DNA of 11,478 nt from an uncultured Clostridia bacterium (lineage in GTDB: Bacteria; Bacillota; Clostridia; Oscillospirales; CAG-272), in the NCBI GenBank assembly GCA_904501715.1, contig CAJGCD010000050.1, forward strand, positions 1 to 11,478. Direction: 5' to 3'. Positions 1 through 6,880 of the stretch are shown here, piece after piece. Under the pieces are notes generated by a model that saw nothing but the letters and a program-made list of their open reading frames with translations, made no database searches and was not told where the DNA came from. Made by a program: the position numbers and the translations under genes. The stretch's first letter is position 1. Each line of letters starts with the position of its first letter.

Positions 1-112
1 AAGGCTCCCCTCGGGGGGAGCTGTCAGCAATGCTGACTGAGAGGGGCTAAAGAAAAGGGAGGTTACCCCTCTCCGTCGGCTACGCCGCCACCTCCCCCCA
101 AGGGGAGGCTTT
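1..112. repeat. Inverted-repeat element, copy R1 (family 1)
   Basis: Two arms of about 46 bases, 1-46 and roughly 66-111, are near reverse complements around a short spacer. The ends read AAGGCTCCCC and GGGGAGGCTT. Each arm carries its own small hairpins (for example GTCAGC-aat-GCTGAC in the left arm). Four related copies lie at 141-260, 1808-1998, 9272-9368 and 11282-11478. The left end may extend beyond the window. No gene is visible in 1-350. Confidence 0.7.
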
Positions 113-140
113 GGTTAAGATATATTCTTGGGTTAATTAT

Positions 141-260
141 AGGCTCCCTGCACAGGGAGCTACCGCGAAGCGGGTGAGGGATTGTTTTGCGAGAAAATTG
201 CGTGTTTTACAATCCCTCCGCCTCGTTCTTCGGCACCTCCCTTTACACAAGGGAGGCTTT
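141..260. repeat. Inverted-repeat element, copy R2 (family 1)
   Basis: The left end AGGCTCCCTGCACAGGGAGC is itself a hairpin. It pairs overall with the right end, which finishes GGGAGGCTTT. Interior arms GAGGGATTGT and ACAATCCCTC pair around an AT-rich centre. The architecture is that of R1, but the arm sequences differ, and the changes are matched between the two arms. Confidence 0.65.
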
Positions 261-267
261 GGGTAAG

Positions 268-319
268 CGGTATTCTCGGGGTCACATCTTACCCGTAGGG
301 GCGCATTGTGTCGTCCGCT
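268..319. repeat. Short GTAGGG-type repeat module
   Basis: The stretch ending CACATCTTACCCGTAGGGGC has a relative at 4499-4529 (same strand) and another at 11246-11276 (opposite strand). It directly follows element R2. In the copy near 11270 the same module also abuts a family-1 element, so the two travel in a fixed order. It lies 32 bases downstream of the plsC stop codon. Confidence 0.5.
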
Positions 320-350
320 TATTAAACAAATCTCTCTCCTACGGTGCTTT

Positions 351-1004
351 TTATTTCTTCTTTCTGCCTGCCTCGAATTCCTCGCCGAGGGTGCATATTC
401 TGTCAAAGACGTAATCGGTGATACGGGCGTATTCTCCGCTTTCCTCGGGCTTGTAATTCAAGGATTCAAAGGATATCGGCTCGCCGATTATGATATACGT
501 GCGGCCAAAGAGCTTGAAGCGGTTTTTCTTTCTCCAGATGTAGCAGGGAACTATGTCCGCCTCGGCGCGTGTAGCGATAAGCGCCATACCGTTCTTGGTC
601 TTGGTTTCGCGCGGGTTCTCCCCGGGGTATCTGTGACCCTGAGGGAATATGCCAAGGCACTTGCCCTCCTTGACTATATTCACAGCCTTTTTTATAGCTC
701 CAACGTCGCTGCCGCCACGGTCTATGGGGAAGGCGCCCAGCATCTTTATAAGCGGAGCGAGAACGGGAACCTTAAAGAGCTCCTTTTTAGCCATAAAGCA
801 GACCTGATTTTTGCGGAAGGCATAGCAAAGGGCTATGGCATCGGTTGCGCTGACGTGGTTTCCGCAGACGATATATCTGCCCTCGTCGCGCTCACGCTCA
901 CTGTTAAGGACCTTATAATTGAACAAAAAGCCTACTATTCCCGAAAAGAGGGCGTAGCAAAATCTATATGCGCGAGTGCCGTTTCTCTTTACCTTTTTAG
1001 CCAT
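351..1004 (-). CDS. plsC: 1-acyl-sn-glycerol-3-phosphate acyltransferase family protein (PlsC-like)
   Basis: A 217-residue protein of the PlsC/LPLAT family, which moves an acyl group onto lysophosphatidic acid to make phosphatidic acid at the inner face of the membrane. A hydrophobic stretch near residues 15-30 could be a membrane anchor. The catalytic NHxxxxD motif is present (NHVSATD, His50 and Asp55). The later motif reads FPQGHR (120-125) where the family usually has FPEGTR. Length is typical for short bacterial members. The start is supported by GGAGG about 10 bases upstream. Its ATG overlaps the cmk stop by one base (TGATG), so the two are probably translationally coupled. No terminator with a U-run is visible after the stop. 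The family is certain; the exact acyl acceptor is inferred. Confidence 0.9.
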   Translation of the reverse strand: MAKKVKRNGTRAYRFCYALFSGIVGFLFNYKVLNSERERDEGRYIVCGNHVSATDAIALCYAFRKNQVCFMAKKELFKVPVLAPLIKMLGAFPIDRGGSDVGAIKKAVNIVKEGKCLGIFPQGHRYPGENPRETKTKNGMALIATRAEADIVPCYIWRKKNRFKLFGRTYIIIGEPISFESLNYKPEESGEYARITDYVFDRICTLGEEFEAGRKKK

Positions 1005-1678
1005 CAGAGCTTTCCTCCCGTTTTTTCCTTAACCATACGAATGATAGCGTCCACGGTCTGGTCAAAATCAAGGTCGCTGTTGTCGAAATATACGGCATCC
1101 TCTGCCGCCTTGGTGGGGGCGATGGCGCGTGAGCTGTCCTGACCGTCGCGCTGATTCATTTCAGCGAGCACGTCCTCGTATTTTACGCTCTGTCCTCTCT
1201 CGGTAAGCTCCTTGAAGCGGCGCATAGCGCGGCACTCTGCCGAGGCTGTCACAAAGACCTTAAGGTCGGCGTCGGGGAGTATGACCGTACCGATGTCGCG
1301 TCCGTCCATAATTACGCTGTTCTTTCGCGCGATATCCTTCTGGGTTTCAAGCAGAAATGCTCTTACCGAGGGGATGGCAGATACTGCCGAGGCGTACATT
1401 GACATCTCGGGTGTGCGTATGGCGTCACCGTGGTCAACGCCGTTAAGGTAGACGTGCTGAGCGCCGCCCTCGTATTTTACCTCTATGGATATTTCGGGCA
1501 GAAGAGCGCCTACACCCTCGGCATCCTTGGGGTCAACGCCCTTGGATTTTACGTAAAGACCTACGGTGCGGTAAAGCGCCCCCGTGTCTACGTAAAGTAT
1601 GTCAAGCTTCTTGGCTACTGCCTTTGCTACCGTGCTTTTTCCTGCCCCTCCGGGACCGTCGATTGCTATGCGTATCAT
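1004..1678 (-). CDS. cmk: (d)CMP kinase (cytidylate kinase)
   Basis: A 224-residue cytosolic kinase that converts CMP and dCMP to their diphosphates with ATP, recycling pyrimidine nucleotides for RNA, DNA and phospholipid synthesis. The N-terminal P-loop is intact (GPGGAGKST, residues 8-16). The CMP-binding region includes YVDTGALYR, and MDGRDIGTV follows near residues 123-131, as expected for the family. Length matches bacterial Cmk (about 220-230). The start is supported by AAGGAG seven bases upstream of ATG. It overlaps plsC by one base. A structured repeat (1696-1782) lies immediately upstream and ends in a TATAAT-like sequence that could give local transcription, but no -35 box accompanies it. 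Confidence 0.97.
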   Translation of the reverse strand: MIRIAIDGPGGAGKSTVAKAVAKKLDILYVDTGALYRTVGLYVKSKGVDPKDAEGVGALLPEISIEVKYEGGAQHVYLNGVDHGDAIRTPEMSMYASAVSAIPSVRAFLLETQKDIARKNSVIMDGRDIGTVILPDADLKVFVTASAECRAMRRFKELTERGQSVKYEDVLAEMNQRDGQDSSRAIAPTKAAEDAVYFDNSDLDFDQTVDAIIRMVKEKTGGKL

Positions 1679-1695
1679 AATTACTCCTTTGTATA

Positions 1696-1782
1696 GTTAG
1701 AATTATAAACGAATTTTTCTGTTCTTTTCTTGAAAGAAAAGAACCAAAAGAACTTTCTGAAGGTGTTATTGTATATTTCGCA
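1696..1782 (-). repeat. Covarying-hairpin repeat, copy A (family 2)
   Basis: Shares flanks with copies B (4315-4401) and C (6642-6725): TTAGAATTATAAACG on one side and an AGAACTT block on the other. The hairpin between them, GTTCTTTTCTT/AAGAAAAGAAC (1721-1731 with 1734-1744), differs in sequence from the other copies but keeps full pairing. Read on the minus strand, the element ends TTTATAATTCTAAC some 18 bases before the cmk start codon. Confidence 0.7.
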
Positions 1783-1807
1783 GGGGAAACTGTGTTCCCC
1801 TTCATTT

Positions 1808-1998
1808 TTAGCCTTCCCCAGCGGGGAAGGTGGATTGCCGTAAGGCAAGACGGATGAGGAGAGCTCTGGGAGAGGTGTGTTTTTCTCGCTTTGAGGGAAC
1901 TTCTATCTTCTCCAACAAATAATTGCGAACATAGACTATACCCACGCTCTCCTCATCCACCACTATCGTGGTTCCCCTTCCCCGCTGGGGAAGGCTTA
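1808..1998. repeat. Inverted-repeat element, copy R3 (family 1, long form)
   Basis: The ends GCCTTCCCCAGCGGGGAAGG and its near reverse complement at about 1977-1996 bound a 190-bp element. Internal arms GATGAGGAGAG (1854-1864) and CTCTCCTCATC also pair. About 85 bases of unpaired-looking sequence lie in the middle. It resembles R5 (11282-11478), which shares GATGAGGAGAGCTC and the CCTTCCCCGCTGG end. It splits the flavoprotein gene from cmk. Confidence 0.7.
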
Positions 1999-2028
1999 GT
2001 TAGAGCTTGTTAGGCTTTTCGCTAATTT

Positions 2029-2083
2029 GTGGGACGGCGCGCCTTGTAGGCGGTGAAGCCGTCGCAACGGGCGAAACTCCCAC
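2029..2083. repeat. Nested hairpin downstream of the flavoprotein gene
   Basis: Three nested stems: GTGGGA (2029-2034) with TCCCAC (2078-2083), GACGGC (2033-2038) with GCCGTC (2058-2063), and CGCCT (2040-2044) with AGGCG (2048-2052). The first two share bases and so are partly alternative pairings. It begins 14 bases after the flavoprotein stop on the minus strand. No U-run follows, so it is not a standard terminator. An 18-base segment (2059-2076) recurs inverted at 7255-7272. Confidence 0.5.
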
Positions 2084-2096
2084 TCGAAAATATAGT

Positions 2097-3338
2097 TTAC
2101 CCCCACGCGGCGCTCTCGCCTGCCAGCGTTCCCGTTGAAAATGCTATCTGGAGATTATATCCTCCCGTATAGGCGTCAACGTCAATTACCTCACCCGCGA
2201 AGTAGAGTCCCCCGCAGAGCTTGGATTCCATAGTTTTGGGATTTATCTCGGCCGTGCTGACTCCCCCCTTTGTGATTATCGCCTCGGTTATGGAGCGGAA
2301 GCCGCAAAGGTGTATTTTCAAGCCCTTGATGACATCGCCCAGGGCGCGGCGCTCCTCCTTGGTCACCGAATTTACCTTTTTGCGGGGGTCAATGCCCGAA
2401 AGGGATATGATTACCGGTATCATCTTTTGAGGGAGCAGGTCGCCCAGAGCGTTTGCGAAATCCTTGTTGGCGTACTTGGCAAAATCCGAGAGCAGTCTTG
2501 CGTCAAGGGTCTTTTCGTCAAGGGCGGGCTTCAGGTCTATCTGTGCCTCGTAGCACCCTGTGGATATATCGGGAATATGCGCCGATGCCGACAGCACCAT
2601 AGGACCGCTCAGTCCGAAGTGAGTGAAGAGCATCTCGCCGAAATCCTCATATATTTTTTTGCCGCTGCTCCTGTCGGCTATACACAGCCCCACGTTGCGC
2701 AGTGAGAGCCCCTGAAGGGCAGGGCATATCTTGCTGTCGGATACTATGGGAACCAGTGATGGCAGCAGCCGCGTCACCGTATGTCCTGCTTCCTTTGCAA
2801 GGGTGTATCCGTCGCCGTCCGAGCCTGTTCGGGGATAGGATTTTCCTCCCGTGGCTATTATTACCGCGTCGCCCCGCTCCTCGCCGTCCTCGGTGCGCAC
2901 TCCTGCCGCTCTGCCGCTCTCTATGATAAGAGAGCGCACGCGGCTCTGCTTTATTTTTACTCCCGAGTCCTTGCAGGCTTTAACTAAAGCTCTGACTATG
3001 TCCTCGGCTCTGTCGCTTTCGGGGAAGACTCTGCGCCCGCGCTCCACCTTGAGGGGAACGCCCTCGCTCTCAAAGAAAGCCTTGGTGTCCTGAGTGTCAA
3101 AGCGGTTGAGGGCACTGTAAAGAAATCTTGGATTTGAGGGCACGTTTTGCAGAAATTCCTGCACGGTGCAGTCGTTGGTCACGTTGCATCTGCCCTTTCC
3201 CGTTATGCGAAGCTTTTTTCCGCAGGCATCGTTGCGCTCAAGGAGAATGACCGACGCCCCCGCTCTCGCGGCGCTTACCGCAGCCATCATTCCCGCGGCG
3301 CCGCCGCCTATTACTATGACCTTATTTATCTCGTCCAT
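2097..3338 (-). CDS. NAD(P)/FAD-dependent oxidoreductase, HI0933/YhiN family
   Basis: A 413-residue cytosolic flavoprotein of the HI0933 family. What is visible is an N-terminal dinucleotide-binding motif (VIGGGAAGMMAA, residues 9-20), the family signature GKKLRITGKGRCNVTN (40-55), and the C-terminal block GLYFAGEVIDVDAYTGGYNL (377-396), which closes the FAD site. Length is normal. Substrate and reaction are unknown for most of this family. A bile-acid reductase (BaiN) has been named in it, but nothing here supports that specific role. The start is supported by AAGGGTGAG just upstream. The regulator's stop codon lies three bases before this ATG, so the two genes are probably co-translated. 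Co-occurrence with an RpiR regulator, cmk and plsC is a pattern I recognise from Clostridia. Confidence 0.92.
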   Translation of the reverse strand: MDEINKVIVIGGGAAGMMAAVSAARAGASVILLERNDACGKKLRITGKGRCNVTNDCTVQEFLQNVPSNPRFLYSALNRFDTQDTKAFFESEGVPLKVERGRRVFPESDRAEDIVRALVKACKDSGVKIKQSRVRSLIIESGRAAGVRTEDGEERGDAVIIATGGKSYPRTGSDGDGYTLAKEAGHTVTRLLPSLVPIVSDSKICPALQGLSLRNVGLCIADRSSGKKIYEDFGEMLFTHFGLSGPMVLSASAHIPDISTGCYEAQIDLKPALDEKTLDARLLSDFAKYANKDFANALGDLLPQKMIPVIISLSGIDPRKKVNSVTKEERRALGDVIKGLKIHLCGFRSITEAIITKGGVSTAEINPKTMESKLCGGLYFAGEVIDVDAYTGGYNLQIAFSTGTLAGESAAWG

Positions 3339-3341
3339 AGC

Positions 3342-4205
3342 TCACCCTTGATTGGTGTCGTACACGTTGTATTCTTCCCAAATCTGCTCAAGCTGACGCA
3401 GTCTTACGGTAAGCTCGTCCTGCTTTTTGCGCGACACCGCCACCACAAGCGCGTTTATAAGGCTGAGGGGCGCCGCCAGCGAGTCGGCGAAGGACGCCAT
3501 ATCGCTCTTGGCGAAAAGCGCCTGACTTGCCTCGGCGGCAATGGGAGAAACGGGGCTGTCGGTTATGGCTATAACGTCTGCTCCCGACCTGCGGGCAAAG
3601 CTCACCGCTCCCGAGATACGCTTCGAGTATCTTGGAAAGCTGAGCGCCACCATAACGTCGCCCTCGGCGATGCTCATTATCTGCTCGTATATCTCGCTTC
3701 CCGAGGTTGCCATTACCAGCCTTACGTTATCGGATATCATCCGCAGGCTGAGGTTGAGCGCTCTCGCCAGCACAGATGCCGAGCCCATACCGATGATGTA
3801 TATATTTTTTGCCTTGATGATGCTCTCTACTGCCGCCGCGAATGCCTCGCGGTCTATCTCCTCAAGAGTGCGCTTTATCTTTTCTACGTCGGACATAAGC
3901 ACCTTAGTCAGCACGTCGCCGTCGCCGATAAGGCTGTTTGTTACCTCCATACGCTGGAAGGAGGTCAGGCGGGTGCGGACTATCTCCTGAAGCGAGTGCT
4001 GAAATTCGGGATATCCGTCAAAGCCAAGCTCTATGGCGTAGCGTACCACGGTGGATTCGGATACCTTGACGGTGGCACCCAGCTTGGAAGCGGTCATATA
4101 CGCCGCCTTGTCGTAATTTTCAAGTATATAACTTGAGATGAGCTTCTGGCTCTTGGAGAATGTAGGCATTCTCTCCTCTATGCTTTTTAAGAGATTTTTG
4201 CTCAT
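3342..4205 (-). CDS. MurR/RpiR-family transcriptional regulator
   Basis: A 287-residue regulator with an N-terminal RpiR helix-turn-helix domain (about residues 1-77; the helical segment includes KVSESTVVRYAIELGF) and a C-terminal SIS sugar-phosphate-binding domain (about 120-260; IYIIGMGSASVLA, then ALSFPRYSKR and DVIAITDSPVSPIA). RpiR proteins usually repress or activate sugar catabolism genes in response to phosphosugars; the ligand here cannot be told. An upstream in-frame ATG at 4241 gives 12 extra residues, but the start at 4205 has GGAGAG in good position. The predicted transcription start (about 4243) lies at the upstream ATG and would leave it no ribosome site, so 4205 is chosen. The neighbouring flavoprotein gene starts three bases after the stop. 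Confidence 0.93.
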   Translation of the reverse strand: MSKNLLKSIEERMPTFSKSQKLISSYILENYDKAAYMTASKLGATVKVSESTVVRYAIELGFDGYPEFQHSLQEIVRTRLTSFQRMEVTNSLIGDGDVLTKVLMSDVEKIKRTLEEIDREAFAAAVESIIKAKNIYIIGMGSASVLARALNLSLRMISDNVRLVMATSGSEIYEQIMSIAEGDVMVALSFPRYSKRISGAVSFARRSGADVIAITDSPVSPIAAEASQALFAKSDMASFADSLAAPLSLINALVVAVSRKKQDELTVRLRQLEQIWEEYNVYDTNQG

Positions 4206-4254
4206 AATATCTCTCCGTTCTGTTAAATTGGGGTTACTCACACAGAGATATTAT
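4204..4254. promoter_or_regulatory. Candidate operator: 11-bp inverted repeat at the regulator promoter
   Basis: ATAATATCTCT (4204-4214) and AGAGATATTAT (4244-4254) are perfect inverted repeats with 29 bases between them. One arm lies on the -10 box, the other on the ribosome site and start codon of the RpiR gene. The distal arm is upstream of the predicted transcript start, so an mRNA hairpin is unlikely. Autoregulation is an inference. Confidence 0.4.
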
Positions 4255-4278
4255 ACCTCTATTTTTAAGTAAAGTCAA
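4250..4278 (-). promoter_or_regulatory. Sigma-A promoter of the RpiR-flavoprotein block
   Basis: On the minus strand, TTGACT (4278-4273), a 17-base spacer and a perfect TATAAT (4255-4250) give a strong vegetative promoter. Transcription should start near 4243, leaving a leader of about 38 bases before the ATG at 4205. Confidence 0.85.
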
Positions 4279-4314
4279 TATTTTTTGAAGGATTAGCCCC
4301 GCCAACTTGCAAAA

Positions 4315-4401
4315 TTAGAATTATAAACGGTTTTTTCCACCTTTCTTAGAAGAAAGGTGGAGCCAAAGAACTTCTTTGAGGGTTTATTGTAGAGGTTCGC
4401 A
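4315..4401 (-). repeat. Covarying-hairpin repeat, copy B (family 2)
   Basis: Flanks match copy A (TTAGAATTATAAACG, then AAAGAACTT and a TTTATTGTA/TTCGCA tail). The stem is CCACCTTTCTT (4337-4347) with AAGAAAGGTGG (4350-4360): a different sequence from copies A and C, with pairing retained. It lies just upstream of the regulator promoter, in the same orientation as the other two. Confidence 0.7.
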
Positions 4402-4412
4402 CAAACCCAATA

Positions 4413-4456
4413 TTGTAGGGACAGGCGTCCACGTCGCAAGCGACAGACTGTCCGCA
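4413..4456. repeat. GTAGGG-type hairpin module, first copy
   Basis: The outer stem is GGACAG (4419-4424) with CTGTCC (4448-4453), and the inner stem is GTCGC (4433-4437) with GCGAC (4440-4444). A 24-base core (4425-4448) is identical to 11216-11239, preceded in both places by TTGTAGGGAC. Confidence 0.65.
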
Positions 4457-4498
4457 AAGACAAAATGCCGTGCGAGCATCTATGTTCGCATATTCTGG

Positions 4499-4548
4499 GT
4501 ATCTTGGGGTTATATCTCACCCGTAGGGGTCGGCGCCCTCGACGCCCC
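4499..4548. repeat. GTAGGG-type modules (CACCCGTAGGGG plus GC-rich hairpin)
   Basis: 4499-4529 resembles 268-300. It leads directly into a 23-base GC-rich hairpin-like unit at 4526-4548 that matches 6741-6763 in 21 of 23 positions. The rest of 4402-4555 shows no gene. Confidence 0.55.
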
Positions 4549-4554
4549 TTTATA

Positions 4555-4600
4555 CAAAAAACGAAGGGCATACGGGTGAGGCACCCGTTTCCCTTCGTTT
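4555..4600 (-). terminator. Rho-independent terminator of the U32 gene
   Basis: The long stem AAACGAAGGG (4559-4568) pairs with CCCTTCGTTT (4591-4600), with an inner stem ACGGGT (4572-4577)/ACCCGT (4583-4588). On the minus strand the hairpin is followed by a T-run (4561-4556). It begins at the U32 stop codon. Confidence 0.85.
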
Positions 4601-6620
4601 ATTTTATTCTTTTTATGGCGTTGCTTGCGGGGGGTGTTTGGTTTCTATAAGCCTTTATTATTTCCGCCGCCTCTTTTTTGCTCTCAGTGCTGAAAATGAA
4701 ATGCTCAGCCGTAACTCCCGCGCGGGAAAGCTCTCCTCTACGGTCTGCCATATAGGTGGGTACGGAATTGAAGATAACGCTTCTGTGCCCGTATCTCATT
4801 CTCACGGGGAAGCTGACTCCCCGTCTGTCGCTAAGGCTGAGTTTGCCCTCCTTACAGCTATCACAACCGCCAAGCTCCTTGCCTACGCACTTTTCAGTGA
4901 GCATCAAGGGAAGTCTGCCGTAGCTTATTACACGACTGCTGCCCCCTATGCCCCGTATCTGCGCCAGCGTCAGCTCGGGGGAGAGAATAACGTCGCAAAA
5001 GCCTAATTCAATAAGCTCGGCAAGGCTTGAGGAATTAGTCACGTTCAGCCGCATATCTCCGTAAAGGTCAAATCCATTTCTCTTGGCAAGCTCTATGTGT
5101 CCTACGTTCCCAAGAAGCGCCTTTTTTACTCCTCTTGCACGTGCAAAGGAGAGCATTTTTTCCATCTCACCGCGCTGACTGTCGAATATGACCTCGGGGA
5201 GCATTATCCCAAGCCTTTCGTGGGGTGCTTCGGGGCAGCTTTCCAGAGGAATATATACGGTGTCGAAGAATTCCCACGCCTCCTCGGGTATTGCTCTCGC
5301 GTTGTAAAAGACCGCGGTTCTGCCCTTTGCGCGCGGAAAATCGGAGCGTGTAAGAGGTTCTCTGTGTATGTCGCCCTCGCCTCTGTGGCTCTTTGCTTCT
5401 AAAGCCTCCACAGCTGCCCGTCTGAGGGCGTTGAGCGAGGATATGGGAAGCATCAGACCCTCCTCAAGCTCCAGCTCCAATGAAGTGAGGCGGTATGCCG
5501 TTGCGCCGAGCTTTGAGAGGTTTCTTTCTACCGTTTCTCTTGTAAGTGGGGCGTTTATTGCTTTCTGTGGGATGTCGCCCCGCACTGTGACCGAGCGTTC
5601 TTTTGTTACAGCCGTAAGGCTCGCGGGCTCTCCCTCCTTTATGGAGGCGGAAAGCTTGATATCGACCTTTCGGGTTATCTTTTCAAAGGGCACAAGCTCT
5701 GCGCTCTGCTTCTTGTCGCTCTCCGAGCGGATGCCCAACATCCTTTTATCTATATTTTTCGTGTAATATCCATCGGTAAAGCCACCGCGGGAGAAAATTG
5801 CGGCAAGCTCAGCCATATCCTCGCTTGTGGCATTCTTTCCCTCGTCAAGGAGTCTGCGCCAAATGCCCACAACGTCCCGTACATACTCGGGGGATTTCAT
5901 TCTACCCTCTATCTTAAAGGAGCTTACACCCATATCGCAAAGCTCGGTGATATGCTCCGCGAGGGAAAGGTCGCACAGGGAGAGGGGATACGCCTGCTTT
6001 CCCTTGACCGTGTATGGCAGTCGGCAGGGCTGGGCGCATTCGCCCCTGTTTCCGCTTCTGCCGCCTATGGCAGAGGAGAAAAGGCACTGTCCCGAGGTGG
6101 ATACACAGAGCGCGCCGTGGACGAACACCTCGGACTCAATGGGGGAGTTCTGACAGAAGAAGCGCAAGTCCTCTTTTGACATCTCACGGGCGCAGACCAT
6201 TCTTGAAAAGCCCGCCTCGGCGAGCAGCCTTGCGGCATCTGCGTTGTGCCCCGAGAGCTGTGTGCTTCCGTGAAGCTCTATGGGAATACGCTTTTTCAGC
6301 TCCCGCGCCATACCCACGTCGGCAACGATAAGGGCGTCAGCCCCCGCAAGATAGGCAAGCTCGGCGGCGCGGAGATAGTCCTCCCTTTCGCGGTCGAATA
6401 TAAGCGTATTTGCGGCAATGTAGACCTTGACTCCGTAGGAATGAGCCAGAGAAATGCCCTCCCGAAGCTCCTCGGGAGTGAAATTTTTTGCGTTTATGCG
6501 GGCATTGAATGCCGCACCGCCCATATATACGGCATCCGCGCCTCCCTCAATTGCGGCACGGAGAGCCAAAGGAGAGCCCGCGGGAGCAAGAAGCTCGGGA
6601 ATATTCAGTTTCTTTTCCAT
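4599..6620 (-). CDS. U32 family peptidase-like protein with DUF3656-type C-terminus (RlhA-like)
   Basis: A 673-residue protein. The N-terminal half is a U32 domain: ELLAPAGSPLALRAAIEGGA at 9-28, then VFVHGALCVSTSGQC at 166-179 with GECAQPC at 193-199. These supply four Cys (172, 179, 195, 199) of the kind that bind an iron-sulfur cluster in U32 RNA-hydroxylating proteins. The C-terminal half (about 430-640) looks like a second barrel-like region and carries Cys578, 586 and 589. The length and two-part layout match E. coli RlhA (YdcP, about 650 residues), which is needed for 5-hydroxycytidine at 23S rRNA position 2501, rather than the short TrhP/YrrN/YrrO proteins. True proteolysis is doubtful. 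AAGGAGG six bases upstream fixes the start at 6620 rather than 6692. The gene follows zapA, but 744 bp of repeats intervene. Confidence 0.88.
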   Translation of the reverse strand: MEKKLNIPELLAPAGSPLALRAAIEGGADAVYMGGAAFNARINAKNFTPEELREGISLAHSYGVKVYIAANTLIFDREREDYLRAAELAYLAGADALIVADVGMARELKKRIPIELHGSTQLSGHNADAARLLAEAGFSRMVCAREMSKEDLRFFCQNSPIESEVFVHGALCVSTSGQCLFSSAIGGRSGNRGECAQPCRLPYTVKGKQAYPLSLCDLSLAEHITELCDMGVSSFKIEGRMKSPEYVRDVVGIWRRLLDEGKNATSEDMAELAAIFSRGGFTDGYYTKNIDKRMLGIRSESDKKQSAELVPFEKITRKVDIKLSASIKEGEPASLTAVTKERSVTVRGDIPQKAINAPLTRETVERNLSKLGATAYRLTSLELELEEGLMLPISSLNALRRAAVEALEAKSHRGEGDIHREPLTRSDFPRAKGRTAVFYNARAIPEEAWEFFDTVYIPLESCPEAPHERLGIMLPEVIFDSQRGEMEKMLSFARARGVKKALLGNVGHIELAKRNGFDLYGDMRLNVTNSSSLAELIELGFCDVILSPELTLAQIRGIGGSSRVISYGRLPLMLTEKCVGKELGGCDSCKEGKLSLSDRRGVSFPVRMRYGHRSVIFNSVPTYMADRRGELSRAGVTAEHFIFSTESKKEAAEIIKAYRNQTPPASNAIKRIK

Positions 6621-6641
6621 AGGACCTCCTTGGTTAGAATA

Positions 6642-6725
6642 GTTAGAATTATAAACGAATTTTTCGTACTTTTCTTTCGAGAAAAGTACCAAGAGAACTT
6701 GAAAAAGGGGCTTTGTTAAGAGGGT
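6642..6725 (-). repeat. Covarying-hairpin repeat, copy C (family 2)
   Basis: GTTAGAATTATAAACG at 6642-6657, stem GTACTTTTCT (6666-6675) with AGAAAAGTAC (6680-6689) around a TTCG tetraloop, then CAAGAGAACTT. The tail is more diverged than in A and B. It sits directly upstream of the ribosome site of the U32 gene. GTTAGAAT occurs twice in tandem at its gene-proximal end (6633-6649). Confidence 0.65.
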
Positions 6726-6740
6726 ATATCTAATTTGGTA

Positions 6741-6763
6741 GGGGTCGGCGCCTTCGACGACCC
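6741..6763. repeat. GC-rich hairpin module, second copy
   Basis: GGGTCG and CGACCC pair around a ten-base loop. It matches 4526-4548 in 21 of 23 positions, and both are preceded by GTA. Confidence 0.55.
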
Positions 6764-6808
6764 GTTATGTGCGCTGTTCGTTTATTTTGCTATGCTGTCA
6801 CGCGAGGA

Positions 6809-6842
6809 AGAATTTGTCGGACCCTACGTCCCGCCAAATTCT
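6809..6842. repeat. Isolated hairpin in the zapA-U32 gap
   Basis: AGAATTTG (6809-6816) pairs with CAAATTCT (6835-6842). A mismatch and three further GC pairs (CGG/CCG) follow inward. There is no T-run. No gene is seen in 6764-6880. Confidence 0.45.
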
Positions 6843-6880
6843 GTGATTTATTTGTAATGTTCGCACAGCACCCAATTTTT

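Noticed and set aside
1..350. CRISPR-like array at the left edge
   Set aside because: Repeats are inverted and diverged, with no uniform spacers and no cas genes.
306..1142. 278-codon plus-strand frame over plsC and cmk
   Set aside because: Antisense shadow of two convincing genes; no ribosome site, and composition is not protein-like.
1721..1744. Family-2 hairpins as rho-independent terminators
   Set aside because: On the minus strand the stems are followed by GAAAAATTCG rather than a T-run; on the plus strand CCAAAAGAAC follows.
2097..3338. Bile-acid 7-dehydroxylation (BaiN) role for the flavoprotein
   Set aside because: The family is widespread in bacteria without bile metabolism, and no other bai-type gene is nearby.
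3147..4136. Long open frame on the plus strand (329 codons) opposite the regulator and flavoprotein genes
   Set aside because: It is antisense to two clear protein families, lacks a ribosome site and its translation is rich in His, Tyr and Arg without any family motif.
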